From: Mesodorylaimus sp. YZB2_4
Lineage: Eukaryota > Nematoda > Enoplea > Dorylaimida > Dorylaimidae
DNA length: 64,000 nt
Reading direction: 5' to 3'
Assembly: GCA_030248295.1 (NCBI GenBank)
Contig: JASANH010001617.1
Span: 124,001-188,000 of the forward strand
Part shown: piece after piece, positions 14,395 through 26,143 of the stretch
How positions within the stretch are numbered: the first letter of the stretch is position 1
Layout: the number at the start of each line of letters is the position of its first letter
Made by a program: the position numbers and the translations under genes
Notes under the pieces: model-generated
What the model was told of the DNA's origin: nothing
Database searches by the model: none
What the model saw: only the letters and a program-made list of their open reading frames with translations

Positions 14395-14509
14395 AAACTT
14401 TTCCTTTTTTTTCTTTTTTTTCTCCTCTTTTTTTTTTTTTTTTTTTTTAACAAAAAAAAAAAAAACACCCCCTAAAAAAATTTTTTTCTTGGTTCTTTTT
14501 TTTTTTTTT

Positions 14510-14557
<48 letters not shown>

Positions 14558-14570
14558 AAAAATTTTTTTT

Positions 14571-14602
<32 letters not shown>

Positions 14603-14800
14603 TCTTTTGACTTTTTTCCCCCCCCCCTTCCCCCCCCCCCTTTTTTTTTTTTCTGATAAAATATTTTTTTTCTTTTTATTATTTATTATTAAAAAATTTT
14701 TTTTTTTATTTTTTAATATTTTTTTTTTTTTTTTTTTTTAATATATTTATTTTTTTTTTTTTTTTTTATATATTTTTATTTTTTTATTTTATTTTTTTTT

Positions 14801-14869
<69 letters not shown>

Positions 14870-14945
14870 CACCCACCCCCCCCCCCCCTCTCCTCTCTTC
14901 TTTTCTTTTCTTTTTTTATAACAATAAAATATATATTTTTAATTA
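14395..14945. repeat. Poly-T / A+T low-complexity tract
   Basis: About 550 bp of almost pure T runs broken by short C and A runs, with sharp transitions into ordinary sequence on both sides. A true poly-T tract of this length is unusual in a gene-dense genome. The changing pattern (long T runs, then C runs, then A+T) looks like low-quality long-read consensus or a collapsed simple repeat. No coding content. Confidence 0.8.
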
Positions 14946-15990
14946 GGGGACTCTGAAGTCAGTCGGTACGACGAAAATAAATTCGGATGGCTTGTCAGCT
15001 GGTAGAACTGATTAGGAATGGCTGTAAGGATGTCGTCCATCCTGTTTCAAAGACGCAAATAGTTTTTTCCCGCAGTTGTCAGACACAAGTCATGGAGCGG
15101 ATGCTAATACCTGTCAGTCAGGCTCAGGAAGGTGAAGCATGATTGAATGTGATGCGATGTGATCTGCATGTTTTGCCCGAATCTTTCCCGCGAAGCTCTT
15201 TAAATATGAATGCGATGCAATTTCCTGTGTCGTATGCCTTTCCCTGCGTGTGCGTTTCTCTCTGCTCTCTACAGCCAGATCAGTTTGCTCAAATTTGCTA
15301 CAGCCAGCTGATCCGTCAGTCGGCCAGTTTAATTGCAGATCTCCCCTTCTTTATTCAACCTGATTTGATCTGATGGATCTTTGCAATGGACCTGCTTTGT
15401 CTGCTTTATATTGATCTGCCTCTCACTGATGTGTAGCAAGTATGCAGTGACGGCTGATAACAGATGGCCCAAAACCAGGATATCACCAACAAAGTGTGAA
15501 CACCGATCCTGTCCATCCATACGACGCGCGCGCGTGCACAACAGGTCATCTACTACAAAACACAAATACAATCGTTCGACTTCGCCCGACTTCTCTTCGC
15601 CCTCTAGTTTCTCCGTGACGGCCTTCTAGCCGTCACTTTCCTTCTTCTTGTGCGCCACAAGCTTTGCCCTAACACCAAGGCATTAACCATGTAGAAGCCA
15701 CAGAACTTTGAGCATAAGGCTACTTTGCATCCGGCTGTCACTTGCTGGTGCAACTGCGGTAACAGGTTGGTTCGACAAAGATTTCCAGTACGGCATGCAA
15801 TAAACACTTTTAGTAGGGCACATATGTTTATTTTGGCGCATAGCAGACTATTAACAAGCATGATGCGAAGGAAGTGCTAGCTATGCTCGTCATCTGTCCT
15901 CCCATCGCAAATGCTAGTCACCAGATTCACCTATTACACCAGCACTGGGCCTGCGTCTTATATTTCAGTCAAAATCAAAGCAAATCAGTC
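14946..15990. other. Intergenic DNA, nothing recognised
   Basis: Short open frames exist on both strands, for example an 85-codon one on the minus strand at 15604-15861 with several Cys. None has a signal peptide, splice pattern or family motif that I can support. It may include the 3' UTR of the minus-strand gene ending at 15994. Confidence 0.4.
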
Positions 15991-15993
15991 ACA

Positions 15994-16314
15994 TCACCTT
16001 TGTCCCCAGAAATTAAATGAAGCGACGTTCAACGCCAGTGCTAAGATCACTGTCAAACTTCCCGCCATCAGAGTAGAGGCAACACTGCACAAGCAACGAG
16101 TTTTCTCATCGACAACATTTCCGTGCGTGCTGCAATTACTAATTTTTGGGGATCCACATTGTTTTTCGCAGCAAGTCTCAAACTGGCCACAGGTTGCAAA
16201 TTGACATTTATGACAGGTTATGGTAGCTTGCTTAGCTCTTGCAGTATGAGCGATCGTTGGCCCAATAATTGCAAGGATGCACGCCAAAATCAATGTCTTC
16301 TTCATCGCTGTCAT
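15994..16314 (-). CDS. Small secreted or surface Cys-rich protein with hydrophobic C-terminus
   Basis: Single-exon, 106-codon frame. The second Met is likely the start of a signal peptide (MKKTLILACILAIIGPTIA). A short ectodomain follows with nine Cys in about 45 residues, beginning CHKC and including a CC pair. The protein ends in a hydrophobic stretch (about residues 82-99) before a short polar tail, which suits a GPI-anchoring signal or one membrane helix. The Cys spacing does not match a canonical Ly-6 domain, so I leave the family open. A TATA-like element (TATAAGAG on the minus strand, at about 16400-16407) lies 86-93 bp before the ATG, a reasonable distance for a short 5' UTR. Confidence 0.5.
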   Translation of the reverse strand: MTAMKKTLILACILAIIGPTIAHTARAKQATITCHKCQFATCGQFETCCEKQCGSPKISNCSTHGNVVDEKTRCLCSVASTLMAGSLTVILALALNVASFNFWGQR

Positions 16315-16399
16315 GTCCTAAATGATCATAGATGATAAAAAATAATCGGATCTCGAAATCGGCGATTACTACTTTATGACGCTTCCAAGTCGGCAATAG

Positions 16400-16407
16400 C
16401 TCTTATA
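16400..16407 (-). promoter_or_regulatory. TATA-like box of the small Cys-rich gene
   Basis: TATAAGAG read on the minus strand, roughly 86 bp before the ATG at 16314. Location and orientation fit; function is inferred. Confidence 0.35.
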
Positions 16408-17239
16408 CCTTGTGACGACCTTGCAGAGGATAACCGTTTTCCGATCTGCCCTAGCCCTCGTCAGATAAAGAAACAAATTCCCCACTGATTCACATGTTTT
16501 GGCAAAGATAGTTTTTCTTTAGGGGCATTCAACAAGAGCCCTGCTGATTTGCATACAATAGCCACATACGTAGTCATTCTGAATTCTGCATTCTGCATCC
16601 CGAACCGTAAATCCTACTTTGCAAGTAGCTCCCCATGAATCAGCTGGTGTGCGGGAAAAATTTCGCTTGTTAGAAATCGTGAAAGCGGAGCAGATACTGA
16701 ATGACACGTACCTGGGTCATAAATCGCTCGCCAGCGATCCGACATCGATCCAGCATTGGTATGGCACGCACCTATGTCATGCTGTATGGCACTTATGTGT
16801 GAAATGACGTCGCTAGAACGAATCATGATAGTCCTTGCTTTCTTGCCTTCTATTATTTGCTGTCCGTACAGGAAGGATGACTTTATTGGGGCGTAATCTA
16901 GTACATCCATGTCTTCCTTGGTATTTACGTGACTGGCAAAGCAGATACCATCCAGATGCTACCTCACAAAAACCGAACTGGTCAATGCTGATTACTGTGA
17001 TACTAGTAACATGCATCAGATACACCCCATACCATCGTCATTCCATAAAAAAGGAGCTCATTATCAGTGAATTCTTTCTGCTCACAATCACGACTACATT
17101 ACTCAGTAGATACCATGTTTTCGCCATACTAGTTTAGTCAGAGCTAGCGAAGCACCCAGTGGCACAGTCATAAAGAACAATGCAGCTTCAGTGCAAAAAA
17201 CAAAGAAAAACTGCGGCTGGCATGCAGTGGAGACGCTAG

Positions 17240-17872
17240 TTACTTGAAGGTGACTCGACGAACGGTTATGAATGAAACACCTTGCTGCATACTGTTTTCT
17301 CGTGGTCTCCCTTGCGCTATACTGACCAGAGTCTGGCACAATTCAAAATACATGACACAATCGTGGACGACGGGGATACTCCATGACTGAACGAATATTA
17401 CGACTATAGAACTGACCAGCGTGATGACCTCCTCGAATGGACCATTGGCACCATTGTCTGTCACCCCCAGGGACAATTCCACAACCATTAGTATGGCTAT
17501 GAATAAACAGACCAGAACGCTGATAGTTTGAAACGCGATATGTGGGCGCATCAGGTGCACGTTAAAGTGCATCACGCCCATAACTAGCATGAAAATCGTA
17601 AATAGCCAGAGGAAATTAAACAGAAGCAGTAGGATGTGCCCAGCTGGATGGCTCATGATCTCGGAAAATGTTTGCGGGTTGGTCAATGACTCTGTATTCC
17701 CTGAACGAAAGGCGGCCGAAATCTTCATTGAGGGTGCGAGGCACAGCAGAGCCACTGCTATTAATTGACAAATTGCAGCCACCGTACAACCATTTCGAAT
17801 AAGCATCGAGCTGAGGCAGCACAATGGCTCTAACGCAATGTGTCGCCATGTCACCCTGAAGACGAGCCACAA
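17240..17872 (-). CDS. Four-helix membrane protein, family unknown
   Basis: A 210-codon minus-strand frame with four clear hydrophobic helices at roughly residues 24-50, 79-103, 110-136 and 145-175, separated by short polar loops. The loop between helices 1 and 2 carries an N-x-T site. The layout resembles invertebrate tetraspan or MARVEL-like proteins, but I see no tetraspanin CCG motif. Gene ends are uncertain: an acceptor-like TCGTCTTCAG lies just inside the 5' end, and a donor-like CTG|GTCAGT follows the fourth helix, so further exons may exist and the last ~20 residues may be intronic. I do not assign a function. Confidence 0.45.
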   Translation of the reverse strand: MWLVFRVTWRHIALEPLCCLSSMLIRNGCTVAAICQLIAVALLCLAPSMKISAAFRSGNTESLTNPQTFSEIMSHPAGHILLLLFNFLWLFTIFMLVMGVMHFNVHLMRPHIAFQTISVLVCLFIAILMVVELSLGVTDNGANGPFEEVITLVSSIVVIFVQSWSIPVVHDCVMYFELCQTLVSIAQGRPRENSMQQGVSFITVRRVTFK

Positions 17873-18631
17873 ATTGTGTTAAGCTGTGGCAAGCACACTC
17901 TCATCGTGATTAACTCGTTTAATCGTATACACATGCAGAAGTTGAAACAGGTTCACTAAAATTTGTGTGTCCCAAAAGAGATATTCCTGCTGTAATTAAT
18001 TAACATATTAAAACTTATAGGATAGATGAGTAATCCTAGACTTTCGAGTAAGACGGTACTTGCGGCGGGCACCTTTCCTTTTCTATTTTAAGAGAAGGAA
18101 ATTGCTTTGCCTGACTACAAGGTACGCTAAGTTAAAACTTGGGGAATCCCATAAGTAAGATGTTCTTTGTCTCTTCTTCTGAATCGCTACACCCCACGAA
18201 ACCACTATGTTACCCCCCTCCTCACCACTTCGTGGTCCTATATTCCTAGGTCTTATAAGCACGGTATTAGAAAAGACTACTCGAAAGCATACCTCTTAGC
18301 CAGGGGAATCGAACGACTCATGTGCGCTAATTGTCGTAAGCTATGAAAAGCCAAAATTACAGTTTTTCGAGAAAACACCTCGCGTACGATAGCCTTGTAC
18401 ATGGCCATCCCACCACTCCAATTTTTTCGAATAATTTCACCGCACGATCTTTTTGGCAACAGTGATTGTCGTCTTAAAACGACGGTTCTTCGCCCACTGG
18501 CTCTTCTTCCAGAATACATGCTATCAGATCTAGTTGAGGGGTGCGAAGGAGGCATATTGATAGGCTGCTAACTATATGGCAACCTCTTTGCGCACAAGTG
18601 CTATTTTCAAGATCTTAAATCTTTTTCAGGT
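17873..18631. other. Intergenic DNA with a short dispersed repeat
   Basis: No gene recognised. The segment at about 18280-18345 (CTCGAAAGCATACCTCTTAGCCAGGGGAATCGA..CATGTGCGCTAAT) matches about 20115-20162 (TTCGAAAGCACACCTTTTAGCAAGAGCAATCC..ATGTGTGCTAAT). It is a short dispersed repeat of unknown class. Confidence 0.4.
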
Positions 18632-19150
18632 TTAGTCAAGCTCATAAAATTCAACTGACAACTGAAAATGACGAGTTTTGCCAAGGCCTAGAGAGAGATT
18701 ATTGAGGTAGCAAGGTAGTCTATAAGCAGGAACTTCTGCCACTCCAGAAAGGAAATAATCAAGGGGATAAGTGTAGCAGCATTTCAACAAGCGGAAGAGA
18801 GCACGATAAGCTGTACCAATCTCGAAATTCACATATTACTGGCCAGCGTCTCCGAAGAAAACTCGCCGATTTTCATCGTCATTTCGGCCTAGAAATGGAG
18901 ACAGTTCGTTGAATTCGTCCAGAATGCACACACTCGCATCTAACTTACCCTTTATGAGTTTAGGGCGCTGCTGCTGCTGATCAGAATCCATAGCACCAAG
19001 ATGCTCTTCGGCTGCTTTCTTATTACTTGATGACTCTGTTTCTGCTAAAAGGCCGAAAAACAGCGTAAACTTTAGTACAGTGTAGTCATGTTTATGTTTC
19101 AAAATGGTCATGGTTTTAATATGGTTCGAAATGGTCACGTTTGTCATTCT
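18632..19150 (-). CDS. Possible small two-exon gene, hypothetical
   Basis: Weak model. A first exon starts with a Met near 19112 (MTILKHKHDYTVLKF..), passes a short hydrophobic segment (FTLFFGLLA) into a polar, Gln-rich stretch, and meets a strong donor (AAAG|GTAAGTTAG) near 18950. A second exon could start after TTGGTACAG near 18795 and stay open to a TAA at 18632-18634 (..SVEFYELD). The junction phases are compatible. I recognise no domain, so treat this as a candidate only. Confidence 0.2.
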
Positions 19151-19165
19151 CAACCTCCCCAACAA

Positions 19166-20383
19166 ATTATTGTGACTCCGTTTAGCTTTTCACATGTCAA
19201 GCCATCCCCGTGCCAAAGTACGGGTATCTCCAAGGCTCTGATACTTTGACCGAAGTATTCCCTTATTTCTACACGATTTCTAGATTTGATGAATGGAAAA
19301 AGTACGCTATGTGATGTTTAGCATCGACAAAGTGAATAATAAATGTGATGATTATGAAGATCTGACGTGACGCGCTCAAAAGATACAACGAGATACTGTA
19401 GCGGAGCACATGATACATCTGTAGTGTAGATACAGTAGGTTCAAAGTGACTGCCTTCCGTCATTTTAGGAAGAGTGTTTCTTCTGCACGGACGTTCTCTT
19501 TTGGTGGAAATTAGCATCAAGTGGAGCATGAAAAGCAATTCCCCTTTTCCCACTGAACGATTCTGCCTTTTGGCGTAAATGTTTCGATTATTGCTCAAAG
19601 TTTTGGAACATTTTTCACCAGACATACCGTAACCTTGCTTAAGCTCCTCATGTTTGAGATCGACGGAATGGGGAGGAGAGGGTGAAAACTGAACCCTGTA
19701 CTACTCCCCTCATCTAATTTTGACCACAATGAGCCCTTTGCAGGGTAGATAACGAGGTAGAGGAAGGGGTTTATTAGTGGTCTACTCCAAACAAAAATGA
19801 GGATAGGGTGGTATTTGCGGCATGGGGATGCTTTGACAGGACACCACACCGGGCAACAGTCAAAACCTAGAAGCAAGGCTGTGCGGAGATTTGTCTCACG
19901 GCCACCCGTACAACTCGGTGCCTTCACTTGGAACACAAGTGTTCGGGCATTCTAAAACAGATAGTTCTTCGGATAATGGCGGGTGGGCTCTGATCGTGAG
20001 CCCAGAGCAGCGTTCGACGGCCGATACTGTGCTTCATCTCTTATGGGGGCACCTCTGGCACCCAAGCCCCGCCTTCGAGGTTGGGCTCTTGCAAGCACAG
20101 TACAAGAAAGGCTATTCGAAAGCACACCTTTTAGCAAGAGCAATCCATGTGTGCTAATCGTTGGCTAGGATGAGTTTTCTAGATTTGGATTGCTGAACAT
20201 TCTAGATTTGGTTTGTATTGTGTAGTCGGGGTGCTCTCCCAACTCGTTTTTGCCTTCACGTGAAAAGATGACGAAAGAGGACGCATAGGACTAAATTAGC
20301 GCTTGCTCACAAGGGATGTACCCAAAGTGTACATAAATCAAACTTTGGCATTGAGGTGCCGGAGGTATATTTTGCACGCGTAA
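19166..20383. other. Intergenic DNA, nothing recognised
   Basis: Open frames of up to 118 codons occur on the minus strand (19269-19936), but they lack family motifs, signal peptides or convincing splice partners. The second copy of the short dispersed repeat described at 18.3 kb sits near 20115-20162. Confidence 0.35.
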
Positions 20384-21452
20384 GCGTTGCCTATGACGGG
20401 GTTACAGCCAACGTAAATTAGTTGCAAGGAACCCCGTCAAAAGCACTACGATTTCGTTGCTGGTGACCCCGATGTTACCAACGCCATAATAGTGCTAGGA
20501 ATTCTCTAGCCCGGTATACTGTATCTAGTCTAGTTTTGCGTGCTCTTTTGTGCGGCCTATGGCCTATGGTGCGATTCTACAGCGTATACAATATTCTGTT
20601 CTCCTCTTCGTGTCTTTAGCTGGGTTGGTTCTGTTGTCTATCCATACTTTTAAAAACCATGGCCGAGGTCTGACGACAAGGCAATTGTCGGTATCGCCCA
20701 GTAATCGGCAATCGATACTGCAATTATCAGCCGATAAGCCCGATGATGAAAAAGTTTCGAAACTCACATTAAAATTTTTTGAAATACAACTTTGAACTTT
20801 GGGGGCTGGAAATTAAAATTTCGGTCATACCATCACCCTTTTTTTACGCATTTTTTAAATTTCGCAACCCTAATTCCCGCAAAACTCACAGCAAATTCGA
20901 ACCAGTCTTGAAGCACGACTTCAAAGGACTCGAGACTACATTGCAACCTCCAAATTACGGATTTTCTTACTCTTTTTCGCGTATGTTAGACCCAATACAG
21001 TATTGGGATGTACTTGTACTGTACAGTACGTGAAACTTGTAGAAATAGCCATGCGACAGTGCCAGGCGGCGAACATACTGTAGGTACCAAAATCCAGCAA
21101 GTCTGGGCAGGGTCTGGATTTGGATGAGACCTTAATTCATAAATTAGGAAACTTCGCTCTTCTTTCAATAACCTTCGCTTAAATTTAGTTCCTTAAAAAC
21201 CCTAAAGGTACAGCATGCGTAGGCACACCGTTGAACCTTACATAAGACTTTAGAGCCATTTTGCAACTTATGACTAATTTTGAGAGGCCACACAAAATTA
21301 GACACAACCCTAGCCTAGATATACCGGGCAAGAAGGCTCCTTGCACTATTATGGCGTTGGTAACATCGGGGTCACAAGCAACGAAATCGTCGTGCTTGTG
21401 ACGGGGTTCATTGCCTAATTTACGTTGGCTGTGACCCCGTCACAAGCAACGC
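20384..21452. mobile_element. Fold-back element with ~150-bp terminal inverted repeats
   Basis: The left arm (about 20384-20537) and right arm (about 21303-21452) are inverted copies. Both begin GCGTTGC (20384-20390; complement at 21446-21452), run through GTGACGGGGT.ACAGCCAACG and GACGATTTCGTTGC (left arm CTACGATTTCGTTGC), and share TGTTACCAACGCCATAATAG. Within each arm the motif TTGC.TGTGAC(G)GGG recurs in both orientations, making smaller palindromes. The ~770-bp centre has no transposase-like frame, so this looks like a non-autonomous DNA transposon (MITE or fold-back type). I could not define a target-site duplication. Confidence 0.75.
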
Positions 21453-21529
21453 GCCGGAGTGGCTACACATACCTGGGTGCCGGTATAAAGGGGCTATCAT
21501 AGACCGTAAATTTACTCCCCTTGCTCCCC

Positions 21530-21718
21530 CTACGTCCCCTTGTTAGCTCTGACAGAGTCCGCCATGTCCAGTCCAGGCCAAGCAGTCCTCATTCTACTTC
21601 TGTGATCACGAGTTAAGTGAGACAAGAGCTCTGACAAATGAACATCTTTACCTTTGATAATCTGCACGAGCAGGACCAAGCAAATCATAATGACCTGGAT
21701 GCAACGAAATCGATACAT
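21530..21718 (-). CDS. Possible short secreted peptide precursor (62 aa)
   Basis: A minus-strand frame of 62 codons begins with a plausible signal peptide (MYRFRCIQVIMICLVLLVQI, cleavage near IKG). A basic, polar ~40-residue segment follows, containing LSELLSHLTRDHRSRMR, which would form an amphipathic helix. That layout suits a secreted peptide or hormone precursor, but I see no clear dibasic-Gly amidation site and recognise no known peptide. A TATA-like CATAAAAGG lies about 170 bp upstream (near 21893, minus strand). A donor-like AAAG|GTAAAG just after the signal peptide means the frame may be interrupted. Confidence 0.3.
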   Translation of the reverse strand: MYRFRCIQVIMICLVLLVQIIKGKDVHLSELLSHLTRDHRSRMRTAWPGLDMADSVRANKGT

Positions 21719-23109
21719 TTTTGTAAAGTTGCCAGCCGTTGTTTAGTGCCAGACACGGAGACAATCACTTGAAACGAAGACACTGAACAAAGAAATGAGA
21801 CGCTATGAGTTCAACGAAAACCGGTTGAACGGATTAGAACAACTGAAGATAAAGAATGCTAGCCTAAGGCTATTTTAGCGAATGGGCGCTCCTTTTATGG
21901 AAGCTTTCGGGATGCGTAGCGAACGCATCTGTTTGTGTGTAGGTGTAACAGAAAACTATAGAATAGAAACTGTTGATACCTACTGGCTGAATGAGTTAGC
22001 GCCATTTTTCTGCATCAAAATTAGCTGCGAAAAAACTGTAGCGAGGAGCAGGGAGCACGCAAAAATTCAGTAAGATTGACGTTTCGAACCTCAGATTTAG
22101 CCGCCGTCAGTTTAAGCCTGTCTTGAAAGCAAGGATATCTGGACTTTCCCGCCCCACCCGAAACAATCAGCCATCATGGCCTTATGGGGGCACTGGGCTC
22201 GCTTGGAACTGCTTACACACTGCCGTGTGTGGTTCTATCACCTATTTCTTAGATGTCCTCCATAGAGGACTGCCAAAAATTTTTTTTTTGTCTGCTATAG
22301 CGCGGAAAATAGCGGAACATGAACTAACACGGTGTGTAACAAAATATATATCACTACCGCTGAAACATCGTTTGAGCGGGTCAAGCCAGTGGGATCGATT
22401 GGGTGGCGATGCCGCAGTGTTTGTTTTAACGTATACCCAGTCGATAAGACTTGCGAGCCTGCTAACGTTATCTGCTGGTTCTGCGATGTAGGAAGGTTCG
22501 ACTTTGCATGACGAGGCTTATTTTCGACATAGCGTGACAGCAGGGGAAAAGAGATAATGAGAGTGTATCTGATCAATGATGGAAAGTAGAGAGCGGAAAA
22601 CGAGTAATCTTCATTCCAGTTGATCGAATCCTACAAGTAATCCCACTGCACCAATCATCAAAATAAAAGCATGACCTTGTCCCCGCCATAATCAATGAAA
22701 GTGTTGTTTGCATTCGAATTTCACTCATTAGTTTCCTAACTATTGAAAATTTTATTCAAACATTGAATGATAGTTAATGCATAAAATGGCTGCATTTGGG
22801 TGAAAAATGAAGAGTTGGATACATTGTGTCTTCAGGATAGAAAAGTATGGCACGTTTCCAGAATGTACAAGGATGAAATATGTGGCTAGGATTACTTCCT
22901 TTAGGACAGAGGACTTAGAGAACATCGCTGATTAATACCAGCTAAAGTCCCCTGAGCAATAGGCCTATACTTGGCACCCCCGCTACTTGGCTTGGTAGTA
23001 GGTATCTATCATCTTTACAAAGCCCTCGATAGCCTCGTCTACGGCACTCTCAACTCTGCTATTTCACTCGTAGATGGAGGCATACAGTATATTACATTCC
23101 CCTCATATT
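21719..23109. other. Intergenic DNA, nothing recognised
   Basis: Open frames such as 22123-22491 (+) show no recognisable features. The right end is presumably the 3' UTR of the minus-strand GPCR gene. Confidence 0.35.
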
Positions 23110-24628
23110 TCACCTCCAAAATCGTTGAAGCAATGCTGCACTTTGTTCTGGCGTTATCTGATAAACTTGATAAGCGGGTGCGCCTTCTCTAGGTGCCGAC
23201 CTTTGTCTTGTTGGAATACCCATTCGTTGCCCAGCTTTTGCGGCCACTCTTGGCCTGGAAAATTGTGGTCTATCGTCCAATTGTAGTCCGACCGTGTGTT
23301 GAACAGGTTCGAAGTATCCGTTCGTAACTGCGTCGGGCCGAGAATTGAGTACCATAGCTTTTTGTCCCACTTCGCCAACTGCAGCTCCAGTAGCTGTGCT
23401 AAGTTTGGTATTTTTCCCCGAAATAGCGTCTACTTGACGTTTGAGCAATTTTCTTAAATGCTCGCTACACCAAATCGAAATGTACGGATGAGCTGCGGCG
23501 TGGAAAACCATGAAGAACATGACTATGTGTACCACGTTCAAACTGACAACATCGACCTCAGTTTCAGTCGAGTTGTCGTAGTAATACAAATAGGCTGGAT
23601 AACTTGCCACTTGCACGACCGACCAACATACCCCGTGCACTATAACACTGGTCAATAGCATCTCAGTGGCCCTCAATGTGTTCCATATTTGGAATCGTTC
23701 TGATAAACTGTGCGTGGCTGCTTTGTTGACACCAAAGGAGATCAATCTTCGTTTATTCCATCGTCGAACCACAAAATATATGACCAGTGCTGGTATTTCG
23801 ATACAAAAATAACCGACGCATGTGAGCAGCAGAATGACTCGATGAAAAGACATTATCGAATGACAATAGCACAGTGTCGATGCCCGACTTGATGTCACTA
23901 ATTGAATGAATGTGTTAAAAGCAGCTGTGACCCAGAGACCTGTAACAAAGAATTCTGTAGTCGAGTCATTTTTCAGGCAGCTCGGAACTGAAAGAACTCT
24001 GATCTACAAAAGATAATCGCAACGAGATCTCAACCAAGAGAAAAAGATTATTTTGACTCTGAATCGATGGGAGGCCTAATATACTCATCTTACCGACAAT
24101 CATCTTGGATAACCATTCGCTTCTTTGATCACTAGTTTCTCGCCTCCACGTGGCGTACAGTCGCTCAGCGCCCATGCCAAAGATGGAGAGTATGAGAAGG
24201 AAAGCGCAAGTAGTAGCGACCATTTCGATAAGTGCGCACTTGACTGGACTGAATGGTTCTGATAAGGTAATCAATTCGAAGATAATCAAAAGATTGAACA
24301 CGCCTCTTCCACCACACCAAACACACAGGAATAAGGCAGCAGCTGTCATGTTCACCATCAAATATCGGACGTTTTTGTGCAACAAGGGGGCTTTGGGCAG
24401 GAGTATCATTAGGGCCACGTTGCCGATGACTCCGGGGAACGTTACCAGAACGAACACACACGATAGAATCGTAAACCATATGTTGTTATTTTTCATCTGG
24501 CATTGAAGGGTTTGGTTTCCATGTGTCGCATTTTCCATGCCCCAATTATCACTTGTGAAGGTCTCCATCGCCCCTTGGTCAGTTGCCGCGGTGTACAGGC
24601 TAGTCGTGAGGTCGAACTCTGAAGACAT
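23110..24628 (-). CDS. Rhodopsin-like (class A) G-protein-coupled receptor, orphan
   Basis: Two exons, 24628-24094 and 23939-23110, joined across a 154-nt intron in phase 1, give 454 aa. An N-glycosylatable extracellular N-terminus (NATHGN.T) is followed by seven hydrophobic segments. TM1 contains GVIGNVALMILL with the conserved GN. TM3 ends GMGAERLYATWRR, where ERL stands in place of DRY. TM7 ends HAAAHPYISIW in place of NPxxY and runs into a basic helix (LRKLLKRQ). The C-terminal tail is about 110 residues. The altered micro-switch motifs and lack of close resemblance to amine or peptide receptors suggest a lineage-specific invertebrate receptor. The ligand is unknown. Another, broken GPCR lies at 32.6 kb. 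Confidence 0.75.
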
Positions 24629-26087
24629 TGACGATGCTGCTAGTTTTTATCAGAGCTACTAATTGAAAGAGGGAGGGGATGCTCAGACACCGAGCAATTA
24701 CGAAAGAAAGATTGGCCTAAGCCTCGAGGCCTCGACTGAGCTCCTCCTCGGCGAAGCTTCAATTGAATCGTCGAATTGGACGTGTTTCAGAGTGCGTGGC
24801 GTGGTCGCGGTTGTAATTCTTGATGTTCGGATCGAAGAATGAGCTAGAAAGAGGGAAGACGGATGGTGCTAGTCACGACTGCGTCACTCTACAACGCGCT
24901 TCGTATGACACGGTCACATGTTCACGTAACAGACCGAAGAACTAGTGTAAATAATGTAGATGAGGCTTGCAAGCAATGCTCGAATCGATATATGACCATA
25001 GCGACAAACCAGCAATTATTTTACTTTTCTTTATCAATTTGCCGAAGGGTTTTCTAATTTTCAAACGGTATAAAACGAAATGGCCTTTGCAATTTTAACC
25101 CCCGCCTGCGCATCGGCCTCTAATACATGTTGTAAAAGCCGACAGGGAGAGATCTAGCGGATAGTGTATGCAAGGCATGGAATGGGAAAAGAATCGATTC
25201 TCAAGTGGAAAGCCATGTTATTGGTGCGTTTACTAATGGCAATATGATACGGTTGTCAGGACGGAGCGGGTACCATTTCAAAATGTCAGCCGTGCCTCGG
25301 CATAACAACCTGAAATTGCAGAAAAAATACGAATTACCAAGAGTCTAGAGAAACTGCTTGACGCGAAATCTTGCCTTCCTCTCTTCTGTTTCTCTCTTTC
25401 GACTTCGTTTTATGTACTCAAGCTAATGAACGGTAACCAATTCGGCAGACTTTTGCCCTCTAAGTAATTTGCATAGGCCCACGTGGTATGGAGTGGTTCT
25501 GTAGAGGGACGGCGATAAGGTTTGACGCAAGGCGCACGTTTCGGTCTGGCATTACAAAATCTGGCATTTTTCATTATGCAATCGCGAGCTAACCGCGCTT
25601 TACAGTAAGCCAGCACCACACGCACTCGTCGAAGAATGATTCGAGGGCAAAGAAAATATGTATGGCGAGAACTAGTTCTTCCTGGTCGACAATGTAATAG
25701 CTCTCAGGCGACTCTTCCAAGGCTCGTCCCTAAGTACAGTTGAAGTTCTTGTTTGGGCGTTCTTGTCAGATTTCTCAAGTTTACTTTGCGATAAAAAAGC
25801 ATGGGAGTCCCGTCATAAACCAGTTCCATCTTCTGTATTGGATCATTATTCTAATAAGGGTATACTTAACGCCATTGTACCTGGGTGCGATTGCCATAAA
25901 AGGACACACGCATGAAAAACACTCAGCCTTCGGACCACGTGAATGCACTAAGCCAAACTGGTCTCTTAGACGTTTGGTGCTTTTGTTTGGCGTTTTATCA
26001 ATCAAATCGACAAACGCCTTGGCCTCGAGCGAAAGGTAGGCCAGGCGTGGGCAATGCATGCGGTCTGGCAATTTTGAAGGGAGGGTT
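24629..26087. other. Intergenic DNA between the GPCR and the secreted-protein pair
   Basis: I see no gene. Short frames on both strands have no signal peptide or motif. The right edge is the promoter of the 26.1-kb gene. Confidence 0.4.
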
Positions 26088-26095
26088 TATAAAAG
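26088..26095 (+). promoter_or_regulatory. TATA box of secreted Cys-rich gene A
   Basis: TATAAAAG lies 49-56 bp before the ATG at 26144, leaving room for a short 5' UTR. This is one of the clearest core-promoter elements in the window. Confidence 0.6.
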
Positions 26096-26143
26096 GCAGA
26101 GCAGTCGGTTGGAAGGAGTAAGTTTATTTTCAGAGGCAAGGAA

